NCBI GenBank assembly: GCA_030704615.1
Contig: CM060733.1
Span: forward strand, 24,182,001-24,242,000
Length of the DNA: 60,000 nt
Direction: 5' to 3'
Source: Takakia lepidozioides
Taxonomy: Eukaryota; Streptophyta; Takakiopsida; Takakiales; Takakiaceae
This document shows, in pieces, positions 9,880-19,621 of the stretch. Each line of letters begins with the position of its first letter. Positions within the stretch are counted from its first letter, which is position 1. The notes under the pieces are model-generated. The model saw only the letters and a list, made by a program, of their open reading frames with translations. It searched no databases and had not been told where the DNA came from. The translations under genes were made by a program, and so were the position numbers.

Positions 9880-10517
9880 GTGGTATGATTGAAGGGCGGG
9901 ACATTGTGGTGAACATCAACAGGGGCAGTACAACGGCTGCAATCCAGTTTACCTGGAGGAGCCCGATGACTCATGAGCTAGTTCTCAGAGCAGTCGAAGT
10001 CCCATTGACAACGTGACTTGTATTCAGAAGGCACAGGGCTAAAGATTTGTTTGCACAATCAGCACAGTAGACGTGCTTCAAATGCAATTCATGTGGATCA
10101 ATAAAAACCCCATTGTGCCCTCTTTTTGTTCTATTCTGTATCCATCGTTCCCAAAATGCGTCATTCCTCATTTCGTTTGGGATTGGGAGTGTGGGTGGAT
10201 TTTGCAAGTGGCTGGTAGGCTGAAATGGGCTGCCATTGTACAGAGCAGTACCACCCTACCATTCGCGAAACATTGCCTTTCAATATGTAATTCTAAAAAA
10301 CATTGTCGAACCTCCTTCATCGGGAGGTCCTTCTCCCCCTATGACCGTGACACCCTAAACCCTATTCCCGCGGACACTCATTTCCGGAAAATAGTCCTGC
10401 TCATGTTTTTTTTGACACTTACGACTCTGTTCATGGCTCATGCCGCTCATGGCTCATGGCTCATGAAATAGCAGCCCCCCTGAGATCTTGGGTATTGACT
10501 CCTATGAGCTTGGCCTC
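9880..10517. other. Unassigned spacer with CATGAGC repeats
   Basis: No supported gene. On - the end of the PHD-integrase ORF is followed by a purine-rich CTCAGGGGGG (around 10475-10484), a plausible polypurine tract. Then come several CATGAGC-type repeats at about 10430-10470. This would place an LTR start near 10475, but no second LTR copy is in the window to confirm it. Short open frames at 9971-10207 (-) and 9880-10016 (+) have no recognisable domain. Confidence 0.35.
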
Positions 10518-12178
10518 TCATGTCTTGTGAACTGCCACTAGCCATATCCACTGCCACCATCCCAAGCAGTGTGGACATAACCAATCTCCATCAGGAACCC
10601 TCTCAAGAGGTGGTGTCAAGCATCCCATGTGCCAACCTCGTGAGCATTGATCACACACCAACATAGTGGCGGCACCATGAGCATGCCCACATAGCATGCA
10701 ACGCAATCCTGCAGGTACCACTGCAAGGTTGGGATCTATCCTCCCATCCACATGTGGAAGGTGACATGGCGCACAATTACACACATGGTCCTTCCATACC
10801 ATTCCATCTCGACCCTCTAGAATCAACACTCCTGAAGGCAACACCTCCTTGACCCTTAGAATCACACGTCCTGCTGTGACATCCAAGGTCGTAGGCGCTG
10901 TCTGCTGCAGATACACATAGTCCCCAGGGTGGAAACGCCGAACACCTGGCCGATATCCCCCTCTACGTATAGTGACATACCTCAATGTGTCTCGGTGTTG
11001 GGCAATAGCAAGATTCTCAAAAGCCATAGGCATGACTCTCTTGAACAACTTTGCCCACTGGGCACATGCTTGTGTCCACACATCCGGATCATCAAGGTTG
11101 AGGACTACTGCAGCCTCCCTACGAATAGACGCAGGCAAATCTGACTCTCGGCCAAAAAGAAGGAAATATGGTGAGAAGGAGGCAAGTGATGCTTGCTTGC
11201 TAAACCTGTAGCCCATGGCTAGCCAAGGTACCTGAAGATCCCAATCTCCTAGGTGTCCTTTTTGCAAGCCATACTTGCGCAAACCCCTCTTCACCGTCTG
11301 CACCACTCTCTCTGCCAAGCCATCGGCCTCAGGATGATCCCGAGAAGTGGTACGGTGGTCTATCAAGGCTTTATCACACAAAGCCTGAAACTCCCCTAAG
11401 AACTCTCTCCCTTGGTCCGTGAGTACCTCAGCTGGAGCACCAAATCGGCTAAGCACACGATCCAAGAATGCATATGCAACCCCCTCACTAGCCTTGTCAG
11501 GCAATGGAACCAACTCAATCCACTTGGAGAATTGCTCCACCATCACCAACACATATCTGTGCTGACGCATCGTTAGTGGCAAAGGCCCTGCGAAGTCAAG
11601 ACTTCACCTATAGCCCAATCCCATGATGGGTAAATGATGCAACTGTGGTGTAGGGGTGTTGAATGAAGCACGCACCCTGTCACACACCATGCACCTAGCC
11701 CCGAACCGTTGCACCTCTGTATGCATACCACGCCACCAATACTGCCCCTGCAGTAAACTATGAGTGCGTCGCACTCCAAAATGCCCAACTCCTCATGGGC
11801 ATGCCGCACTAACCGTGCACGCGGTGTTGAGTGAGGCACGATCCTCACCCGACCATCCTCCCACACTTGAAGCAGGTGTATCCCCTCCCACTTGAACCTC
11901 TTGGCTCGTTGTAGGATCCGATCCATCTCCTTGGTAGTCACACTAGCTGCCGTGTCTCCAGTGCAGAGGTAGTCCAACACAACCGAATCCTCATATATAT
12001 CTCTGGCACCACCTGGCTCATCACTAGCCTCAGGGTCCTCAGACACTCTGTCTACAGTCATCCCTGTTGTAGGTCCAACCTGACCTCCCGATGCCAAGAT
12101 ACACAAAAAAGGCAGATGCATGCCATCCCGGCACCATCTCCTTGTCCGTCTCACCATGCCACCGAGCTCCAGTGTCAT
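10518..12178 (-). pseudogene. Retrotransposon integrase with C-terminal PHD finger, broken
   Basis: Integrase inserts retrotransposon cDNA into the genome. Order on -: a pre-integrase stretch (AKRFKWEGIHLL...), an H2C2 zinc-binding domain split by a frameshift near 11790, the catalytic core (WIELVPLP, LTDQGREF, HPEADGLAERVVQ with the expected D and E), an SH3-like segment (FHPGDYVYLQQ), and then a PHD finger at residues about 290-338 of the 354-residue downstream ORF. The PHD has the C4HC3 layout: RCMLCG, VCDQCSRGWHMGC, WLCPHC. In the alternate frame the zinc domain reads through CMVCDRVRASF and meets a TGA near 11591 where a Trp is expected before SLDFAGPLP. PHD fingers read histone H3 tails, so the fusion may steer integration. 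At least one frameshift and one nonsense codon mean this copy is inactive. Confidence 0.82.
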
Positions 12179-12670
12179 CCTGCTAGCTTGTGCATGGATT
12201 GCGATTCAATCCATCCGCATCCCTATTGACCAAACCCGGTCGATGCACAACCTGAACATGTTTCTCATGCTCCTCCACCGTAGCATGAGAGACAAAGCAA
12301 TTCCTGTAAGCCTCAGGAACTACCGTATACGTCGTCTCTCTCCTCTAGTGACAATAGGTCCAATGTCAGGCTCCCAATTGCCCTTCGTAACTACAACCTT
12401 AAGTCCAGCAGACTTGGAGGTAGAGGACGCGTCCCGTGGTTGCTATGCCGCAACCTCTTGAGCAGTACTCCCTGCCTGCTCAGTCAATGAGAAGGCCTCA
12501 TCTTGCCCCATCATCTCATCCTTGAGGACCTCCTCAACCCGAGAAGAATCCCCAACCTCATCCATCACAGCCGCATTGGCTGCCAACTCCCTCTGAACCT
12601 CGAGCACCTCCCACATGTGCCATGGATGTCTACACCCTGTGGTCCTCACTGGCTCGCCCCCACTCACTGC
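12179..12670 (-). other. Linker between methyltransferase and integrase; no reverse transcriptase
   Basis: About 500 bp separate the end of the methyltransferase reading (12671) from the pre-integrase frame. Short frames on - (for example 12667-12443, acidic, VEEVLKDEMMGQDE) carry no RT or RNase H motif: no YxDD, no LPRID, no TDAS. A complete RT-RNase H would need roughly 1.5-2 kb, so that block has been deleted or was never here. Confidence 0.6.
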
Positions 12671-13868
12671 CTATACCGTCTCGGTAGGCAGAGAGACCGT
12701 CAAGGGAAGTGCACTCCGCACTCTTCGTTGCTCAGCCATAGCCAAGCTGATAATCCAGGTCAAGCAATTTAGATCCATTGCTCCCCAACACCTGACGACG
12801 TGATGCCTCAGAAAGAGAAGGCACCACCGTGGTCCCAGTGGAAAAACCCATAGCCCGCTCTTGCTCGTCGGCATTAGGCTCCAGTAATTGCTACAACTGA
12901 TCATCCCACAGGAGGCCAGGTCCATTATCCCGGAAAGCATGCGATCCTGGGAAGCTGAGCAGTGTAGGTAATGCTGCTCGTGGTTGACCCACCTTGTTGA
13001 CCACTGCCAAAGGCGAACGGTCCTCGTGTCTCACATGCTAAGACTGCCTCCCTGTGTCCAAAATGCTATCCACTGTGAGATGTGCTGGCCGCTGCACCCC
13101 ATCAAATGCACGCTTGAGCAGTGCGGGTGGCATCAAGTTAGTCCACCATAGCCGTGGACGATGAGCCCGTGACCCCACTGTAGCTGCATCTAAGAACATT
13201 GTTGACCCAAGCCACGACCGGACTTGATGCACACTGGCCATCATCCTGGCCCAAGAATCGCCCATCAGTGGCACATTCTCCAAGATGTATGCTGGAGATA
13301 CAGCTTGATGAAGCTGTAAGTGGCGCAAAACCCGCACCATCTCCCAAAAGAGACCCGACCTCGAGTCTCGCAATCCATTGTCATGCCCGGCTGATGAATG
13401 CCCTTGGCAGGGCCAACCTGCCACTACCAGATCAATGGAGCCAACCCGCTCCAAATCCTGCACCCCCAGCAATGAAATGTCTGCTGGCAAGGCCTGCTGA
13501 TATCCACGAACTGCAGACACTGGCAACAACTCAGGGTACCGGTGCACCAACTGAGCAACATGACGAAGTGAAACGCGTCGTGCAGTTTCATCCCTCTCCA
13601 CATACAGGTAACGCCAAACTCGTACACCTACCTGTAACACAACAGCCAATCCGGTGCTGATACCGCCAAACAAGTCCAGAAGACAAATGCCTTCATCCGG
13701 ATACTGCCACACAATAGGTGTGGTGTCCAATGGAGGCAATTGAGGTGGTCCTGGTGCAATCCCCGCACTCTCCTCCTCTCCTGTCGGTACAAAAGCCTCC
13801 ACCCAGACTTGTTGCACCCGTCGATCAGCATCCCGCTGCAAATCCTTGCTCGAGTCTGAGCAACCATG
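12671..13868 (-). pseudogene. C5 cytosine DNA methyltransferase encoded in a retrotransposon
   Basis: The enzyme family transfers a methyl group from AdoMet to C5 of cytosine. Motif I is LLDLFGGISTG (13682-13650), motif IV with the catalytic Cys is GWPCQGHS, motif VI is ILENVPL, and the motif VIII region is GSRAHRPRLWW. The frame continues past a TAG at 13038-13040 through a target-recognition-like stretch, meets a second TAG at 12891-12893, then shows motif IX (EPNADEQERAMGF). Motif X (RRQVLG...AMDLNCLTWI) is reached only after a one-base shift near 12780. A further frame change near 13855 separates it from the upstream protease frame. So all key motifs survive but the copy is dead. PCQ rather than PCN argues against a DNMT3/DRM-type enzyme. 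Cytosine methyltransferases within retrotransposons have been reported from charophytes and dinoflagellates. Confidence 0.86.
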
Positions 13869-14260
13869 GTAGGCAACTCCGCCATACCATACATGTCATC
13901 CTGCTCTCCCGGAGGTGGCACATCCTCTGAATGAGCGTTGCCCTCAAGCAACTCTCCAGGCCAACTCACTGCCGATGTGAATGCTGTTAGTGTCGGCATC
14001 TTGTCTCGCTGGGCAACCGCAACTCCTCCTATGAACATCACAGGGAGCTGCACATGCCGGCCCTCCGTTGACTGCCATGCAGGCCTATAGGAAGCTGACT
14101 CCTCCCAAAAATCCAGGGTGAAGCCCATGGGGTACAATACTGCCCCACCAACCATGACATCGTACGAGACCGCGTCTGTCACAATGGCCTTGGCTCGCAT
14201 CACTGAGCCATCTGTAGGGTGATCCGGCCGTCGTCTGATAGCCAACTCACGCCGTGTCAT
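13860..14260 (-). pseudogene. Protease C-terminal remnant upstream of the methyltransferase
   Basis: The frame contains AIVTDAVSYDVMVGGAVLYPMGFTLDFWEE, resembling the second half of a retropepsin (the strand with a hydrophobic-GG turn and LDFW), then an acidic linker leading to the methyltransferase. The DTG/DSG active site lies upstream and is missing, since homology stops near 14260. The listed ATG is probably not a real start. Assignment rests on position and this short block only. Confidence 0.5.
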
Positions 14261-14897
14261 GCCCCGATGTTGAGCGGCTTTTACTCACCCATCCCTTCGC
14301 TATCCGAGGTGGAAACTCCAAAATAGAAGAGTTGGATATTTCTAAGCACTCAACCCGCTCAGTGCAATCAGTCATGACCTACAGCTAGTGAATCATGGTT
14401 GTGCTTCCCAATTGTATTCCTTCTTGCCTTCATGTTATCAATTCACCTTATCTGATACTAAAGCATCAGATTGCTTCAATATCTACTTAATTCCAATTAA
14501 TCATGCATTCATTTCACAGCTTCACCCATGTCTCTCTACACAGCGTGCTTGTATTGAATAAGTATCAGATTACGATTTATCAGGTACTAGGCCAATGTCA
14601 AGTGACACTAATCCACCCTACAGTATCACTACAGTTCTGCATGAAGTAAAGCATCTACTGTTCATCTCTCCTCCTACTCCGTGCTCTCGTTCTTGCTCTC
14701 CCCTTGATCTCCTCTCCTCCCTCACCATGAAGTGCTCCCCGTGAAGTGTCATTCTTTCCGTTGCCGCTCTCCTTATCTGCCCCCCAAGCTGTTGTAACCA
14801 CCTAACTAATTAACCGTTATCTCCGAAGTATCACGTTCCTTCTGCAGATATCGTTCCCTCACAGTCATTCCCTGCCATTGATAACTGTTCCCCATGT
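14261..14897. other. Non-coding, AT-richer spacer
   Basis: No gene is supported. The sequence lacks long frames and carries repeated ATCAGATT/TATCAG-type words (for example near 14450, 14470 and 14565). It may be LTR or untranslated sequence of one of the flanking elements, but no second copy is available for comparison. Confidence 0.3.
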
Positions 14898-15023
14898 ACT
14901 GTGACAGGCTGTGTCAAGCTGTGCCGAGCTGTGACTGGCTGTGACGAGCTGTGGCGGCCGTGCGAAGCTGTGTCAGGCTGTGTCGGCTGTGATTGGCTGT
15001 GACGGGCTGTGTCGGGCTGTGTA
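14898..15023 (+). repeat. GCTGTG minisatellite, left copy
   Basis: About twelve degenerate units of roughly 10 bp built on GGCTGTG(A/T)C (CTGTGACAGGCTGTGTCAAG...). The same motif in the same orientation forms an array at 19409-19577. Together the arrays flank the long reverse-strand ORF unit. The array ends in TGTGTAACC followed by a 22-base poly-C run. The right array has a similar TGTGTAACCCC at its start. Confidence 0.85.
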
Positions 15024-15024
15024 A

Positions 15025-15046
15025 CCCCCCCCCCCCCCCCCCCCCC
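15025..15046 (+). repeat. Poly-C tract (22 bp)
   Basis: A pure run of 22 C, directly after the GCTGTG array. The equivalent place in the right array has only CCCC. Its length may be inaccurate because homopolymers are error-prone in sequencing. Confidence 0.9.
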
Positions 15047-15198
15047 AAAAGTCTGTTGCTGTCACCCCTAAGGCTCCTGTTGGTCTCAGTCTGTGTAAAA
15101 AATTAAGGGTACCCCACAGATTCCGTAAAAGCGTCTAAGTCCCAAGCAGCCCTCTAACATTTACCCCTCCCCCTCTCAAAAAGCCGTGTCCTCACGGT

Positions 15199-18100
15199 TT
15201 ACTGTTTGGGATTAGCAAACCTTTGTGAGCGAGCACCTTTCTGACGGTGAGAGTCTCGTGAAGGACTCCGTGTGCGAGCCCGAGTCTTGTCACTAGTTGA
15301 CGGAGATGATTGAGCACTACCTGGAAATGTCAGTCCCTCCTTTGGTTGATATCGTGGTAACCTCTCAGGCATAAGAGATCCCCGTCGTTTCTTTTTTGCC
15401 ATCTGAATTGCGTAGTCCTCTGCCATGTCAAAAGAGTCCGCTGAAGAAACAATAGTATCAGAGTCTTCGTCGCCCCTCAGGTGTTTTAACGGTCGAACTC
15501 TAACTGGAATCCGTTGGGGCATACAATGTGGTCCCACCATGTCTGGAAGTTTACAATGTACAACCTGTTGTAAGCTCTTAATGGCAAAATTGGTGAACAC
15601 CCTGAACTCCTTGTCCGTATAGGTGAGTGGTGTGCCAATGACTTGGGAACAGTGCAAGTATTTCCATGCCTCATGGCCCTTAAAGAAAATATCGCCAGGG
15701 CCAAATTTCTATGTTGTCAAATTGTTCCAAGCCGAATGAAACCATGAACGAAGTTGGGAATCCTTCTACATCATAACCTTTGCATCATATAGGTACATAT
15801 GAGGTGGCACTGAAGGTAAGACCCAATGATCCCCACTGGAATAACTCAGAAATCGCGATTGCATCTTCTGCTGCTCAATGTGATAACGTGCCAGAAAACA
15901 AGCAGCATAGTATAACCCGCAGCCTATGACAATACTTGCTACCTCCTTGGTCTTGGTATAAATGTACCCATGTACAACCTGGAGGGCAATTAATTCCTTC
16001 AACATGGTACTTGCTTCATGCCAGTACCTCGCAAAGTGATGATCCTCAATGGGGCGATTGTTCGGAAGAACCTTAGTCCTAGTTGCCACTGGCAGCCAAA
16101 TGCGCATGATCAAGTAGTAATGTGCCAACGACTGCGGAGGACTGAATTCCTTCCAAGCCAAATCCAACACAATGGGAATTTGATTGAAGGGCATAATCAT
16201 AGCCCGACTGTACTCCCGTGCAGCAGGAGTCCTAGGTGGGTTAAAAGCAGCATCCCCCCATACCTCAGGTTGTGGTGGCTGTGGTGTGGCTGTAGTAACA
16301 ACAGGGTCAGCTATCGGCACAGTCACTTGTTGTGGTATTGGTAATACTGGCCCTTCCACCACTGGCATCTCCTGCATCCCTTGCGAAGAAGACTCAAAAA
16401 TTAGAGTTCTGGCTTGTAAATAAGTAGCCATCAGCTGCTCCTCAGGTATAAAGACTCACTTATCAATATTTGAAGTCAGGTTCTCCACCTGAGTCTGCAG
16501 GCCGTCTACATCCTCCTGTAGCTCCGCTATCCTACTATAGACATTGTCTATAGTAGTTGTGGCAATGTTCTGCACCTGCAGTCTGAGCTCATTCATCTCG
16601 CCTTGGGTGAGCTTCCGTGGTGCTTTGCCTTCCACTGGCCCTTGTGCTAACCAGACTTGCATAAGGTGGTTATCCACCAAGTTGCGTGTGGCACCCCTGA
16701 GAGTCTGCTCCTCTGTGAGCCTGTACACAGCTATCTGCTGCTGTAAAGCCTCCATGCGCTTCGCATGAGGTTCAACCAAACTCGCATAGGCAGCCAGATT
16801 ATTGGCTTCTTTCCAAGCCTTGTTAGCCACAGAGAGTTTATTTCTATTTACCATGACCGTTTGTTGCAATTCCAGGATGTACCTCTCTTGGTCAGCTTCA
16901 ACCTGCCTGTATTGCTTGAAAGTATTCTCATTGCGACAGATTGTATTCTTCATATCAATAATGAGTTTTGCCTGCCCGACATTCTCTGTCTGTGCCTTCA
17001 TACATCTTTCTGCTTGGCTGTTAACTTCTAATGTAGTTTGCTCAAGCGTAGTTGTGAGTGTAGCACATTGTATGGCCATCCTCTCATGTACTGTCTGCAA
17101 CTCCGTATGTAGTGCATTCACTTCTTGCAACTTGCTCTCATGCTTCACCTGCATTTGGTATAGCTGTTGCTTATGTGCTTCGTGCAACAAGTCCTGCGTG
17201 AGGCCTCCTTCAATCAAATGTTCCTTGGCCAACTGCAAAGCAGCTGTTGTATCCTCTAACTCTTGCTGTAACTTGAGAGTGACCTCCTCATCGACCTTGT
17301 TTGACACTCAGTGGCAAGTCGAGCCTCAAACTCCTTCCTGAGTTCCTCCCTCAAAGCTGCCAATTGGGTAGATGGAACATGGGATTTCACATAAGTGCCC
17401 AACAAATTAAGTGTCCTGCTTATGGAACTCATAAGCATGGCCTGCTGAGGGTCATCATGGTGAGCTTGCTGCTGTTCTCCCTGATCCTCAACAGTGTGAT
17501 GCCTCACAAACCATTCAGGCCATTGCCCCACCAGATTTTCTTCCTGTACCACTTCATTCGCCACAGGTGCTGCAGTGTCTTGATATTCTACCTGTGGTAC
17601 CTCCGTCACATGTGCGGGTACTACATGCACAACAGGGTTTCCCCTGGACAACCGCTGCACCTTTGGAATCACTGTTTCCCTTACCAAGCCAGAGTTTTCA
17701 TAGAGAAGGTCACCCTTCTCAATTTCGGCCACGACTTGCTCTGTAGTGGGAATGTCCAACCTTTCTCCTTCCTGAGCAATTGGTGGTGATGCCACAACAT
17801 ATACTAGTTGTGGAACCTCCAAAACAACAGAGTCAATTGGTTGTGGTGGCTGTGGTATCGAATTGACTTCCTCTTCCCTCTCTGAAGGCCCTGCTTCCAA
17901 TAGTAGCAGCTCTCTGTGCTGCTGTGCCCCATCCTGCACAAAAGCTTGGGAAACATTATCATGCGGTTTCCGTGAAGCCAGTGGATCCGCCACTACAATC
18001 TTACCCCGCCTTTGTCTCTTAGACTGGTGTTGCGCTGCCAGTCCACCCTCACTGTGTGAAGAGCCTTGCTCTTCAATTGCAGTGATTTCTGCTTCAAACA

Positions 18101-19397
18101 CTCCCATCTCCTTTCTTTCCCGAGTATCAAGTATGCAAGAATCAAGAATTATTTGAGCAATGATTGGACCGGACACAATGATGGGAGACTTAGCAGTAGT
18201 GCCCTGTAACCTCTTCATCTTGTCCACCAATCCGTTGTACATTAACTCCGCCCAAGCGACATCCTCTCCCCTCAAAGCTTTCAGGATCTCCTTTGTGAAG
18301 GACCTGCTCAAATACTGTTGGTTCTGTTTCATGGCAAACAGAACGTTCAAGATTTGGCCAACTTCTCTAAGCCCTGGGTACTCCGCTTTGGTACAAGCAA
18401 AACCTTGAGTTTTAAAGAAACTCCCTTCTTGGAACAGATTCCCTATCTGCAATCTTACCCTGTGCTCATCCACATCCACATGTCCTGATGGCAAATCAAA
18501 CAATTGCTGCAGGTACTGGGGAGTAATTTCTATATCTACTCCCCTCACCTGAGTAACTCTTGTCCGAGGCTCAAAATTCTGAAGAAATTGTATCATGAAC
18601 TGCCGATGATGCAAGGACCAGTCTTTGCATAGCAATCCCTCCAATCGCAGCTCCTTCAGTAGCTGCACCGCCTGTGGTGCAGCAATCGTTTGCTTCTGTA
18701 AGATTGTGGTGCTCTTCACCCTGATATCCTCCATTCCTCTCACTCTCTTCATTCTAGACAAACAGAAAGGTTTTGGTTGCAACAACTGAAGAAACGCCTG
18801 CAGGGCACAAAGCATAAAAGTATGGTTGGCGCAGAATGAAATGGGTAAGTGCTTGTAAGCCTGTGGGGCTTGCAAGTATCGGTTTAGAGAAAAGGTACTT
18901 TGCGTTCGCCCGTCCTTGTGCCACTGCGTAAGTAGTAATGCGAGAGTGTAGTCTGTTATTTCCGCCATAGCTTCAAAGCTATAGCTTTGATTGTCTCTCC
19001 TGACGAGACGTCCGTTACTTGGAACGACACCGACTCTTGCGCTCAGAATCCCTCTCAATTCTTGATTTTGCTTCTTGGAAAATACCCTGTGCAGGTAATT
19101 CTGGCTCATGATTGGCTGTTGGCTCTGTGATTGGTTTTGTAATTTAATTCCCTTTTCTGAACTCGAAAAGGGTTCCGTTACCCTGGCACTGAATGCATTA
19201 ATGGGCCCACAATTAGTTGCTGTACCGGGCAGGTACTTTGACGGCCAATTTTGTTTTCTTTCTTGATGACACCCGTTCTTGCAATTCATGACCAGCTGTG
19301 TGTCTCGCCCTGGCGTGTATGTGTCCATTTCTAAACGTGCATCCATCCACTTTTCCGCCGGCCACTCTCCGGATGTTAACCCGCGTCCACCTGTCAC
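15199..19397 (-). pseudogene. Long transposon-like ORF unit with coiled coil, interrupted
   Basis: A 713-codon frame (19397-17256) overlaps a second frame (17307-15199) that is open apart from stops near 16456, 15766 and 15711; a single indel near 17300 would join them, giving about 1,400 codons. The middle of the first part (VRGVDIEITPQYLQQLFDLP, then a helical block ending GPIIAQIILDSCIL) is reminiscent of the putative plant transposon domain found in ORFs of some plant retrotransposons. A low-complexity Glu/Gln/Pro linker follows. Residues encoded at 17300-16460 form a long coiled coil (heptads through LQQELEDTTAALQLAKEHL and IAELQEDVDGLQTQVENL). The C-terminus has a basic, Ser/Arg-rich tail (AKKKRRGS, TRARTRSPSRDSHR) that could be nuclear-targeting. 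No RT, protease or integrase is present. It could be a non-autonomous element or a lineage-specific gene. Confidence 0.55.
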
Positions 19398-19408
19398 TGA
19401 TCCTATGG

Positions 19409-19577
19409 ACTGTGTAACCCCAATAGGCTGTGTTGAGCTGTGACAGGCTGTGTCATGCTGTGGTAAGCTGTGATAGGCTCTGACATGCTGTGGTAGGTTG
19501 TGATAGGCTGTGACACGCTGTGGTGGGCTGTGATAGGCTGTGTCACACTGTGATGGGCTGTGATAGGCTGTGTCACG
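19409..19577 (+). repeat. GCTGTG minisatellite, right copy
   Basis: About seventeen degenerate GGCTGTGATAG/GCTGTGTCAC units in the same orientation as the array at 14898-15023. It starts with ACTGTGTAACCCC, which matches the end of the left array, suggesting both derive from one repeat system bounding the ORF unit. Confidence 0.85.
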
Positions 19578-19621
19578 CCTGTACTGCCCGCCCTGGTCAT
19601 ATACGCTCGGCTTAGCGACAA

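Noticed and set aside
9971-10207. 78-codon frame on - with two CADC-like cysteines
   Set aside because: No partner motif, no splice support and no recognisable family; left as spacer.
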